DNA from: M3007 sp031425035
Lineage (GTDB): Bacteria > Bacteroidota > Bacteroidia > Chitinophagales > Saprospiraceae
NCBI GenBank assembly: GCA_031425035.1
Contig: JANPIN010000046.1
Location: forward strand, 1-64,000
DNA length: 64,000 nucleotides
Reading direction: 5' to 3'
Shown here: positions 7,586-14,949 of the stretch, in pieces
Layout of the letters: every line of letters begins with the position of its first letter
Numbering within the stretch: the stretch's first letter is position 1
Notes under the pieces: generated by a model
Seen by the model: the letters and a program-made list of their open reading frames with translations, nothing else
Told to the model about the DNA's origin: nothing
The model's database searches: none
Position numbers and translations under genes: made by a program

Positions 7586-8730
7586 CCTTTCAACGCTTCC
7601 CGCGCAATTACCAGTTTTTGTATTTCGGAAGTGCCCTCGCCAATGGTGCAGAGTTTAGAGTCGCGGTAGAATTTTTCCACTGGAAAATCTTTGGTGTAGC
7701 CGTAGCCGCCGTGCACCTGCACCGCGTCGGTACTCACTTCCACGGATATTTCGGAGGCGTAGTATTTAGCCATAGCGGCCTGTTTGGTGCATTTCTGACC
7801 GGCATCTTTCATATATCCGGCCTGGCGGGTCAGCAGTTCGGCGGCTTCGATTTTGGTGGCCATATCGGCCAGTTTAAAGCTGATGCCCTGGAAATTCGCG
7901 ATCGGCTGACCAAATTGCTGGCGCTCTTTGGAGTACTTCACCGAAGCTTCGTAGGCGCCTTTGGCAATGCCGAGCGACAAAGCGGCGATGGAAATGCGGC
8001 CGCCATCCAGGATTTTCATCGACTGGATAAAACCTTCGCCTTCGACCCCTAAAATCTGACTTTCGTGCACGCGGCAATTATCAAAAACCAGTTCGGCGGT
8101 CTCGCTGGCGCGCATGCCGAGCTTGTTTTCTTTTTTTCCCGATAAAAAACCGGGTGTTCCGCGTTCGATCACGAAGGCCGTCATGCCGCGGCTGTCCAGC
8201 AGATCGCCGGTACGGACGATGACCACGGCCACGTGTCCGCTTTTGCCGTGGGTAATCCAGCTTTTAGTGCCGTTGAGCACGAAATGATCACCGTCGCGGG
8301 TGGCGGTACACTGCATGCGCATGGCGTCGGAACCGGTGTTGGGTTCGGTGAGGCCCCAGGCGCCGATCCACTGACCGGTGGCCAGTAAAGGCAGGTATTT
8401 CTGCTTCTGTTCTTCGTTACCGAAAGCAAGAATATGGTTGGTGCACAAGGAGTTATGCGCCGCCACACTCAGGCCGATCGACCCGCAAACCTTGGCTATT
8501 TCTTCGATGACCGTGATGTATTCCTGGTAGCCCAAGCCGGAGCCACCGTATATTTCCGGCACCAGCACGCCCAGGAAACCCTGTTCGCCCATGCGATGGA
8601 ACAGTTCGATCGGGAAATGCTGGCTTTCATCCCATTCCATGACGTAAGGGCGAATATGGGCTTCTGCGAAAGCACGGGCGCTTTCGCGGATGATGAGCAG
8701 GTTGTCGGCGGCTGTGGTGGAATGCCCCAT
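7582..8730 (-). CDS. Acyl-CoA dehydrogenase
   Basis: This 382-aa protein has the standard length of a mitochondrial-type acyl-CoA dehydrogenase, which oxidises acyl-CoA to enoyl-CoA using FAD and passes electrons to ETF. Signature segments are WGLTEPNTGSDA (ACAD signature 1), ITHGKSGHVAVVIV, the substrate-contact block QFGQPIANFQGISFKLADM, and the C-terminal FYRDSKLCTIGEGTSEIQ containing the likely catalytic base E365. I chose the ATG at 8730 (MGHSTTAADN); the upstream extension is not family-like. Such enzymes usually act in fatty-acid or branched-chain amino-acid breakdown, and chain-length preference cannot be read here. The stop codon lies inside a palindromic repeat. Confidence 0.92.
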   Translation of the reverse strand: MGHSTTAADNLLIIRESARAFAEAHIRPYVMEWDESQHFPIELFHRMGEQGFLGVLVPEIYGGSGLGYQEYITVIEEIAKVCGSIGLSVAAHNSLCTNHILAFGNEEQKQKYLPLLATGQWIGAWGLTEPNTGSDAMRMQCTATRDGDHFVLNGTKSWITHGKSGHVAVVIVRTGDLLDSRGMTAFVIERGTPGFLSGKKENKLGMRASETAELVFDNCRVHESQILGVEGEGFIQSMKILDGGRISIAALSLGIAKGAYEASVKYSKERQQFGQPIANFQGISFKLADMATKIEAAELLTRQAGYMKDAGQKCTKQAAMAKYYASEISVEVSTDAVQVHGGYGYTKDFPVEKFYRDSKLCTIGEGTSEIQKLVIAREALKG

Positions 8731-8849
8731 AGTAGTTATATGTTTTGTTAGTGCAGTCAATTGCGGCCGCAAAGGTAAATCAGAATGTAGCGAACCCGGT
8801 CGTTCCGGCGTTCAAAAGACCATTGTTAAGCTTGTTAGGCCATGAAAAT

Positions 8850-9770
8850 TTAGAAATGCAGCTGCAAAGAATCGCGGAGACCGTCCGATTTCAGGTCATG
8901 TTCACTCCAGTAAGCCTGCATGCGGGTGGTTTTCAGCGTGCCCTTGCTCATCAGTTTATCAGCATCCATTTCTTCCCAGCCCAGGATCCGGTAAGGCGAA
9001 GTCGATTCGAAACGGATGCTCAGGCTGCGTTTAATATCTTCATAAACGACCCGCAGCGTATTTTCTTTTTCCCCCTTATCCATGGTCAGATTAGCCGTAT
9101 GTACGGCGAAAGGCAGGTGCCGGAAGCGCAGATACAAGCTGGCCGGAATAATTTGCAGGCGACCGAGGCGCAGCAGTTCGGGATGCAAACGCAGGTGGGA
9201 CCACAAATCGTCTTCCAGCAGCGTGAGGGGTAACTTCATATCAATATCGCCTTCCGTTTCAAAATAAGAGAACTGGCGGATCCGGTAGTCTTTCTGGTCC
9301 AGGTTGTATTGCGTAAATACGTGGCCGCACCAGTCTTGCACGCTGGTCGTCAGCTTCAGGGTCGGGCTGCCATCTACCGGGGTGAAGATGGATTGCAGCA
9401 CGGAATAATCATAAATACCGGTATGGAAACGGCGGACCGAGTTGAGTTTGAGGATGGCTACGCGGTCATCACCGGCTTTATCCGGCTCATCCAGTTTTAC
9501 CTGTTTCTGGCGGGAAAAATCTTCCGTCACGAAAATATTGACCTGTTCGGCCGGACGTAATTCGCCGTATCGTTCCTGGGTAACCTCATAGGTACTCAAC
9601 TCGGCTTTGCCCTGGTACCAGTAGGTGTTGAAATCTACAGGACCTGAAAGAGCGGGCAGGGCAGTAGCGGCGGCAGTCGAAGCGGCGGCGGCTTTGTCGG
9701 ATTTTTGGCCACAGTTGGAAAGGCCAAGGGTCGCTAGGCAAAGAACAGCCAGGGAAAACAAACGAAACAT
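8850..9770 (-). CDS. Lipoprotein of the Bacteroidota family often mislabelled 'septum formation inhibitor Maf'
   Basis: This 306-aa protein starts with a lipoprotein signal (MFRLFSLAVLCLATLGLSNC), with Cys21 the expected lipidated residue. The upstream in-frame Mets would bury the signal. A low-complexity linker (AAAASTAAATA) follows, then an opening block with FNTYWYQGKAELSTYEVTQERYGE and VNIFVTEDFSRQKQVK. From memory this opening is the hallmark of a conserved Bacteroidota outer-membrane lipoprotein family commonly annotated as Maf, without homology to the Maf nucleotide pyrophosphatase. I see no Maf S-x-R-R motif near the N-terminus. The function is unknown. The gene is not tightly linked to the acyl-CoA dehydrogenase downstream (119 bp). 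Confidence 0.7.
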   Translation of the reverse strand: MFRLFSLAVLCLATLGLSNCGQKSDKAAAASTAAATALPALSGPVDFNTYWYQGKAELSTYEVTQERYGELRPAEQVNIFVTEDFSRQKQVKLDEPDKAGDDRVAILKLNSVRRFHTGIYDYSVLQSIFTPVDGSPTLKLTTSVQDWCGHVFTQYNLDQKDYRIRQFSYFETEGDIDMKLPLTLLEDDLWSHLRLHPELLRLGRLQIIPASLYLRFRHLPFAVHTANLTMDKGEKENTLRVVYEDIKRSLSIRFESTSPYRILGWEEMDADKLMSKGTLKTTRMQAYWSEHDLKSDGLRDSLQLHF

Positions 9771-9835
9771 GGTAAATATTTTAAGTGATAACATGCGGAA
9801 GAACATCGGGTTCATCCGGCTAAAACGGGGTGCGG

Positions 9836-11392
9836 TCAGCGGCGGCGATAAATTTCTATCCATACGCCCGCCTGCGCCTGCCGGTAAAGCAAGGTCCAGT
9901 CGCGCTGCAGGCGTTCATAATCGGCCGCCGAGAGGTCATTATAAATATTGGACGCAAAGATATACGCGTTGCGTTCCCAATCCAGCTCGGCGAAAATCCG
10001 TTCGTCCCCGTTCAGGTATAAATTTTCGCCGGTATTCAGGTTGGGAAAAGCCGAGCCGATGGTTGAAAAATCCACCTTTTGGGTTTCCAAAAAAGCCACG
10101 GCCTCCGCTCGTAAGCGCGGGTAAGGCTGATGGGCCAGCGTACTGTCCCAGTCCATTGAAATACCACGCGGATAGATCCATAGATTGCCGGTAGCCATTC
10201 CCAGGATCAGGGCGGTAAAGAGCCAGGGTTTCAGGTTTTCAGCTAAATTAATTTTGGCAATACATTGAAAAACAAGCAGGTGCAAAATCAGGAAGCCCGC
10301 CAGGAAATAGCGGTGGGCCGATAAATTATGATATAAAATGGCCGATGGGCTCCCCAGTAAAATCACGCAGGCCAGCAGCAAAAGCAGGTTTTTATCCATG
10401 GGTAGCCAAGTCGAATCCGGCGCATTTATTTTCCTACGCCAAAATTTTCTTACCAGAAAAGCCAACATGCACCACTCGAAAATTCTCCCGAAATCCAGCC
10501 AGCGCCAGCCCAGCACCAGTACATTTTTGACCAAAGCCAAACCGTGAACGGCTTCAAAGGCCGGCGCCCAGGAGGAAGCGGCGTGGTAACCCGTCCAGCC
10601 CGTTGCCTGCCGGTGCCACCAGAGAAACCAGGCGGCGAAAGCAAAACCCGGCAGATACGAATACGGAATTGCCGAATGCGGAATGCGGAATGCGGAATGC
10701 GGAACCAAGGAATGCGGAGTACGGAATGCGGAATGCGGAATTTTTTGCACCCGGGGACCCCAAATTCCGCATTCCGCAATCCGTACTCCGCATTCCCATA
10801 AGCAGAGGGCGCCGGCGGTCATCATACCGCGCATACTGATGGCGCATAGACCGAGGATGGCCAGCGCGAGCAGCCCTTGTCTTTTAGCTAAACCAGCTTC
10901 TACGGCCAGCAGGAAGAAAAAAGCCAGGACGACATCGGGACTCACCAGGGTCATTTGTCCCGCCAGCACGGGATCGAGCAAAACCAGGGGCAGCAGCCAA
11001 AAGGCCCATGGGCCGCCTAATCGCCGGCCCAGGTGGTAGAGCGTAAGCACGATGCCCAGCAAAAATGGCAGCATGGCCCAGTGACTTACCGGCAGCGTTT
11101 TACCAAAAACCGTCCAGACCGCCGCGAGGTAATAGCCGAATACCGGTGGGTGCCCGCTATCGATCAGGGGCGGTAAAGCGGCCCATTGCAGACCGTTGGC
11201 ATAGAAAAAATGGGCATGTTTGGAAGCCAGTTGCACCGTATCCCAGAAGAACGGATCGTGCTGCACCAGGTAGATCAGCACAACAGGAAAGAAAAAAAAG
11301 GGGAGAATACGGAACGGGTGGTAAGGAATGCGGAATAGGGATTGCGGAATGCGGAATAGGAGGGCGTGATGTTTGTGCTTTTTGCCTGGCAT
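9836..11392 (-). CDS. Polytopic membrane glycosyltransferase-like protein (GT39/ArnT-like) carrying in-frame repeat insertions
   Basis: About nine or ten hydrophobic segments alternate with short loops. An early luminal motif with LIDSGHPPVFGYYLAAVW resembles the GHPP region of GT39/ArnT-like transferases, which use polyprenyl-linked sugars. The C-terminal ~110 residues form a soluble domain. Two parts look foreign. Residues ~1-30 (LLFRIPQSLFRIPYHPFRI) and ~198-245 (repeated IPHSAFR-type heptapeptides) are direct translations of GGAATGC heptamer arrays. The central array lies in a loop between membrane segments and keeps the frame. The start ATG itself lies in a repeat, and no better Met is present nearby. 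The gene may be intact with tolerated insertions, or decaying. Confidence 0.65.
   Translation of the reverse strand: MPGKKHKHHALLFRIPQSLFRIPYHPFRILPFFFFPVVLIYLVQHDPFFWDTVQLASKHAHFFYANGLQWAALPPLIDSGHPPVFGYYLAAVWTVFGKTLPVSHWAMLPFLLGIVLTLYHLGRRLGGPWAFWLLPLVLLDPVLAGQMTLVSPDVVLAFFFLLAVEAGLAKRQGLLALAILGLCAISMRGMMTAGALCLWECGVRIAECGIWGPRVQKIPHSAFRTPHSLVPHSAFRIPHSAIPYSYLPGFAFAAWFLWWHRQATGWTGYHAASSWAPAFEAVHGLALVKNVLVLGWRWLDFGRIFEWCMLAFLVRKFWRRKINAPDSTWLPMDKNLLLLLACVILLGSPSAILYHNLSAHRYFLAGFLILHLLVFQCIAKINLAENLKPWLFTALILGMATGNLWIYPRGISMDWDSTLAHQPYPRLRAEAVAFLETQKVDFSTIGSAFPNLNTGENLYLNGDERIFAELDWERNAYIFASNIYNDLSAADYERLQRDWTLLYRQAQAGVWIEIYRRR
10659..10796 (-). repeat. GGAATGC heptamer array with 34-bp inverted repeat inside the glycosyltransferase-like gene
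   Basis: Tandem GGAATGC words with GGAGTAC variants form two opposed blocks. The arms at 10709-10742 and 10763-10796 are complementary over 33 of 34 positions, with a 20-nt loop. The whole block is in frame with the surrounding membrane-protein gene. Confidence 0.85.
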
Positions 11393-11785
11393 GGAGAAGT
11401 AAAGAATACGGAATGGGGAGTGCGGAATGCGGAATGGTAGGGCGTGATGTTTGTACTTTTCGCTTGATGCTAACGGTTAATGATGGAAACACCTGCTCTA
11501 TTTAGCAACACTTTGAGAATCAGAAATTTATGTGAACTATTGAAACGCTGATTTTCACAGATTGTATGCTGATATTCCTCGATTAATTACCTTCCACTAC
11601 CAGTAAATATCAGCCAAAAGAACAAAAGTTCCGCCCTACTATTCCGCACTCCGCACTCCGTATTCCTTCCGCTACTTGTAAACACCAAGCCAAAGAACAA
11701 ATGCCACGCCCTACTATTCCGCATTCCGCATTCCTTATTCCGCACTCCTTAGATTCCGCATTCCGCATTCCGTACTCCGCATTCA
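11304..11785. repeat. Composite GGAATGC element: two direct plus two inverted copies between the glycosyltransferase-like gene and folE
   Basis: Two units each hold a GGAATGC heptamer run followed by a tail near AGGGCGTGATGTTTGT and CTTTT (tails at 11361-11384 and 11438-11462). They are faced by two inverted units (about 11610-11675 and 11690-11785) with the matching ends GCCCTACTATTCCGCA. A unique AT-rich segment (about 11480-11600) lies between. The left units supply the start codon and N-terminus of the membrane protein, and the right edge supplies the TGA stop of folE. This fills the ~390-bp gene-free stretch 11393-11782; I see no other gene there. Confidence 0.8.
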
Positions 11786-12367
11786 CTTGATTAGCCGTAA
11801 AAACTCGCTGCGGGTTTCATCGTTACGGAATTCGCCGGTAAAGGCGGACGTGGTAGTCGAACTGTTCTGTTTCTGCACGCCGCGCATCATCATGCACATG
11901 TGGTGCGCTTCGATGACGACGGCCACGCCCAGCGGTTGGAGGGTATCCTGGATCACGTCGCGCACTTCGATGGTCAGGCGTTCCTGCACCTGCAGGCGGC
12001 GGGCGAAAATATCCACGATGCGCGGCAGTTTGCTGAGGCCGACAATGTAGCCGTTGGGAATATACGCAATATGGGCTTTGCCGTAAAAAGGCAGCAGGTG
12101 ATGTTCGCACATGGAATAGACCTCGATGTCCTTCACGATTACCATTTCACTATAGTCTTCCTTGAACATGGCGGAACGGAGCACCGCCGCTGCGTCCTGG
12201 CCGTAGCCCTGGGTCAAAAACTGCAGGGCTTTGGCGGCGCGTTCCGGGGTTTTGAGCAGGCCTTCGCGTTGCGCATCTTCCCCGATTCCGGACAGCATTT
12301 CCTGGTAGTGCAATTTCAACTGCTCCGTCAGCGCGTCGTCGTACTGATCAACTTTCTTGTAAGCCAT
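11783..12367 (-). CDS. folE: GTP cyclohydrolase I
   Basis: GTP cyclohydrolase I converts GTP to 7,8-dihydroneopterin triphosphate, the first step of folate, biopterin and queuosine synthesis. The 194-aa protein has the full signature: the zinc ligands in VYSMCEHHLLPF and HMCMMMRGVQK, the catalytic region PNGYIVGLSKLPRIVDIFARRLQVQERLT in two adjacent pieces, and the C-terminal FTGEFRNDETRSEFLRLI. The length is typical for the type IA enzyme. The PTPS/QueD-type gene lies 12 bp upstream on the same strand, so they almost certainly form one pterin operon. The TGA stop is the first word of a GGAATGC heptamer array. Confidence 0.97.
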   Translation of the reverse strand: MAYKKVDQYDDALTEQLKLHYQEMLSGIGEDAQREGLLKTPERAAKALQFLTQGYGQDAAAVLRSAMFKEDYSEMVIVKDIEVYSMCEHHLLPFYGKAHIAYIPNGYIVGLSKLPRIVDIFARRLQVQERLTIEVRDVIQDTLQPLGVAVVIEAHHMCMMMRGVQKQNSSTTTSAFTGEFRNDETRSEFLRLIK

Positions 12368-12379
12368 GGTCTGGTTTAA

Positions 12380-12802
12380 TTAAAATTCCTCCCCGTAGTA
12401 CTCCGCGTAGATCGTCTCGGTTTCCCAGAGCTTGATCGCATGCAGTTTGCAGGAATAGTCGTGCAGGGCTGGCGCAAGGCGTTGCCAGATCAGGATAACA
12501 AGGTTTTCCGTGGTTGGTTGCAGGCCTTTGGGGATGAAGGGGACGTCCAGATTGAGGTTGCTGTGATCGAGGTGATCGGTGACGTGTTCGCGGATCAGCA
12601 GGCTCAGTTTTTTAACGTCCATCACGAAACCGGTATGCGGATCGGGGCGACCTTTTACGGTAACGTGCAGGTTATAATTATGGCCGTGCCAGTTTTTGTT
12701 GGCGCATTTGCCGAACACTTCCAGGTTTTGCTCGGCGGTCCATGCTTCGACCCAGAGTTTGTGGGCCGCGTTGAAGCGTTCGATTCGGGTTATATAAACC
12801 AT
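12380..12802 (-). CDS. 6-pyruvoyltetrahydropterin synthase / 6-carboxytetrahydropterin synthase family protein
   Basis: Members of this family act on dihydroneopterin triphosphate, the product of the adjacent FolE. The 140-aa protein has the three-His zinc site: FNAAHKL, and NWHGHNYNLHV. The catalytic Cys lies in GKCANKNWHGH and the second-shell Asp/His in TDHLDHSNLN. The C-terminal ETETIYAEYY matches the conserved pterin-anchoring Glu. The spacing of Cys to HGH is closer to PTPS-type enzymes than to classical QueD, so queuosine, biopterin or another pterin product are all possible. I prefer the ATG at 12802 over a TTG two codons earlier. It is translated just before folE in a two-gene operon. 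Confidence 0.9.
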   Translation of the reverse strand: MVYITRIERFNAAHKLWVEAWTAEQNLEVFGKCANKNWHGHNYNLHVTVKGRPDPHTGFVMDVKKLSLLIREHVTDHLDHSNLNLDVPFIPKGLQPTTENLVILIWQRLAPALHDYSCKLHAIKLWETETIYAEYYGEEF

Positions 12803-13016
12803 TGACAATCTATGTTTTGTATGACCGGTTTTTAAAATAAATCAGGCCGGATAAGGATGGATTCCGTAGGGCGCGCAAAATTAAGGTGAAAACTGTTAGC
12901 CGTGTTGTTTCTGGCAGTAGTTTGGGCTTTGTAAAACAACTTCTTCATCCGTGCAGTTTCCGGTTTTATCTAAAAACTGGAAACGCCCGCCGTCGAATGA
13001 ATTGTTTTGCCACAGT

Positions 13017-14066
13017 ATGAAATCAAGGCGTGCGCTCGACAATATTTACCGTTTCCTCAACCGGCGGCCCGTATACCACGGACTGTTCTGGATCGTCCTG
13101 TTTTCGATCATGGTCGGTACGGGTAAAGGTCCGGAAATCAGTTGGTTCCAGACCATCGGAAATGAAATGGTCGGGCTCGTTTTTTTTGCCCTGCTGGTGT
13201 ATTTCAACCTGCTGTACCTGGTACCCAATTACCTGGCGCGGCAGGCTTTCTTCTACTTCGGCCTCGTGCTGGCGGCCTGCGCAGTGGTTACACCCATCGA
13301 AGTGCTGGTACTCTACCTCAAATACGCCCACCAGTCGGTCTATCGCGCCGAACTGGTGCAGCAGCAATCGGAAATATTCCTATCCAACGTCATCGTCACG
13401 CTGCTTTCCACCGTGCTGCGGGTCATTATGGACTGGTGGCACTACCAGAATGAAAAACAGGTGCTGCTGACCCAGACCATGCAGTCGGAACTGCGTTTTT
13501 TAAAAAGCCAGATTAACCCGCACTTCCTGTTCAACACACTCAATAACCTCTACGCCCTGACGCTGAAAAAAAGCGATAAGGCACCGGAAATCGTGTTGAA
13601 ATTGTCCGAGATCATGCGCTACATGCTCTATGAATGCAATGAACGCCAGGTGCACCTGACCAAGGAAATCCAGTACATCCACAATTACCTCGATCTGGAG
13701 CGGCTGCGTCAGCCCAAGGATGCCGACATTCATTTTACGACCCAGGGCCACATCAGCGAACAGTTGGTGGCCCCCCTGCTCTTTGTGCCGTTCATTGAAA
13801 ACAGCTTCAAACACGGCTTGAATAACCAGGTTGGTCCGGGTGGTTACGTCCGTCTGCGCCTGAGCGTACAAGCCGAAGACCTGGAGTTTTTTATTGAAAA
13901 CAGCAAGGCGGAAACCTTACCCCGGCAGGATCATCCGCGGAGTGGCGGCATCGGCCTGACCAACGTCCGGCAACGGCTGCAGATCCTGTATCCGGAAAAT
14001 TACACCCTGACCGTGCAGGACGAACCCCATCGCTATGCGGTGACCCTGCACTTGAAAATGATTTGA
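13017..14066 (+). CDS. LytS-type sensor histidine kinase
   Basis: This 349-aa membrane kinase has four predicted transmembrane segments in the first ~145 residues: LFWIVLFSIMVG, VGLVFFALLVYFNLLYLV, FFYFGLVLAACAVVTPIEVL, and the VIVTLLSTVLRVIMD segment. A coiled linker and a His_kinase (HisK_5/LytS) domain follow. The phospho-accepting His is H169 in INPHFLFNTLNNL. The ATPase part has PFIENSFKHGL (N-box) and GGIGLTNVRQRLQILY (G-box). Start at MKSRRAL (13017); the upstream extension is not membrane-like. The LytTR regulator follows 72 bp downstream and is the obvious partner. The stimulus is unknown. Confidence 0.92.
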   Translation: MKSRRALDNIYRFLNRRPVYHGLFWIVLFSIMVGTGKGPEISWFQTIGNEMVGLVFFALLVYFNLLYLVPNYLARQAFFYFGLVLAACAVVTPIEVLVLYLKYAHQSVYRAELVQQQSEIFLSNVIVTLLSTVLRVIMDWWHYQNEKQVLLTQTMQSELRFLKSQINPHFLFNTLNNLYALTLKKSDKAPEIVLKLSEIMRYMLYECNERQVHLTKEIQYIHNYLDLERLRQPKDADIHFTTQGHISEQLVAPLLFVPFIENSFKHGLNNQVGPGGYVRLRLSVQAEDLEFFIENSKAETLPRQDHPRSGGIGLTNVRQRLQILYPENYTLTVQDEPHRYAVTLHLKMI

Positions 14067-14138
14067 GTTTAAACTCAGAAAAACCTGCTACCTTAGGCCA
14101 CTGTTTAAAACAAGACCGAAACCGAAACTTATCTCCCT

Positions 14139-14885
14139 ATGCTACGTGTACTAATCGTTGATGATGAACCCCTGGCACTCGATGTGCTCGAAACCTATAT
14201 CCTGCAAATGCCGGAACTGGAACTCGTTAAGCGGTGCAGCAATGCCCTAGAAGCGAATGAGGCGCTGAAAACCAATGACATAGACCTGATGTTTCTGGAC
14301 ATTCAAATGCCGCAGCTCACCGGCATCGATTTCGTCAAGACGCTCGCCCATCCGCCCATGGTGGTCTTTACCACTGCTTATCCCAACTACGCCATCCAGG
14401 GTTTCGACCTGAATGCGCTGGATTATCTGCTCAAGCCCATTTCCCTGGAGCGTTTCGTGAAAGCGGTGAATAAAGCCGTCGAACACCACGATCTGACCCA
14501 CCGCGAAGCCGGCAGCAGCAATGGCACTACCCATGCTCCGCAGCCCGGTGAACTGCTGGAGTTTTTCTTCGTGAAAGCCGATAAAAAGCTGGTCAAGGTC
14601 AATTTCGACGACATTATTTACATCGAAGGCTTGAAAGACTACGTCATCATCCGCCTGTTAAACGGCCGGGTAATCACGCTGCAAACCATGAAAAGCCTCG
14701 AAGATCGCCTCCCGCAACACCGTTTCCGGCGCATCCACCGCTCCTACATCGTTTCGCTCGATAAAATCATGGCCATCGAAGGCAACATGGTCGAAGTGAT
14801 GGAAAAAGACAAGCCGAAACTGCTGCCTATTGGGAAGAACTACCGGGATGAGCTGTTGATTTTGATTGAAAAGAACAGGTTATAA
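14139..14885 (+). CDS. LytTR-family response regulator
   Basis: This 248-aa regulator has a receiver domain (acidic pocket VDDEP, phospho-acceptor D54 in MFLDIQMPQLTG, conserved Thr in FTTAYPNYA, Lys in YLLKPIS), a linker rich in Ser, Gly and Pro, and a C-terminal LytTR DNA-binding domain (FVKADKKLVKVNFDDIIYIE, and HRFRRIHRSYIVSLDKI). LytTR regulators bind pairs of short repeats upstream of target promoters. It pairs with the LytS kinase immediately upstream. A 24-bp inverted heptamer hairpin starts at the base after its stop codon. Confidence 0.94.
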   Translation: MLRVLIVDDEPLALDVLETYILQMPELELVKRCSNALEANEALKTNDIDLMFLDIQMPQLTGIDFVKTLAHPPMVVFTTAYPNYAIQGFDLNALDYLLKPISLERFVKAVNKAVEHHDLTHREAGSSNGTTHAPQPGELLEFFFVKADKKLVKVNFDDIIYIEGLKDYVIIRLLNGRVITLQTMKSLEDRLPQHRFRRIHRSYIVSLDKIMAIEGNMVEVMEKDKPKLLPIGKNYRDELLILIEKNRL

Positions 14886-14949
14886 CGATGATCTATGAAC
14901 GATGAACGAGGTGCTGGCTTGTTCATCGTTCATCGTTCATACATCATCG
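14886..14949. terminator. ATGAACG heptamer hairpin between convergent genes
   Basis: The arms at 14886-14909 and 14926-14949 match at 23 of 24 positions and consist of ATGAACG heptamers capped by CGATGAT. The hairpin exactly fills the gap between the LytTR stop (14885) and the stop of the convergent membrane protein (14950). A bidirectional terminator role is likely. A plus-strand T-rich run (TTATTTT) follows it. Confidence 0.7.

Noticed and set aside
10544..11505. Several overlapping open frames on both strands around the repeat arrays
   Set aside because: They translate GGAATGC arrays (MRNAECGMRN-type peptides) and have no domains; treated as repeat artefacts.
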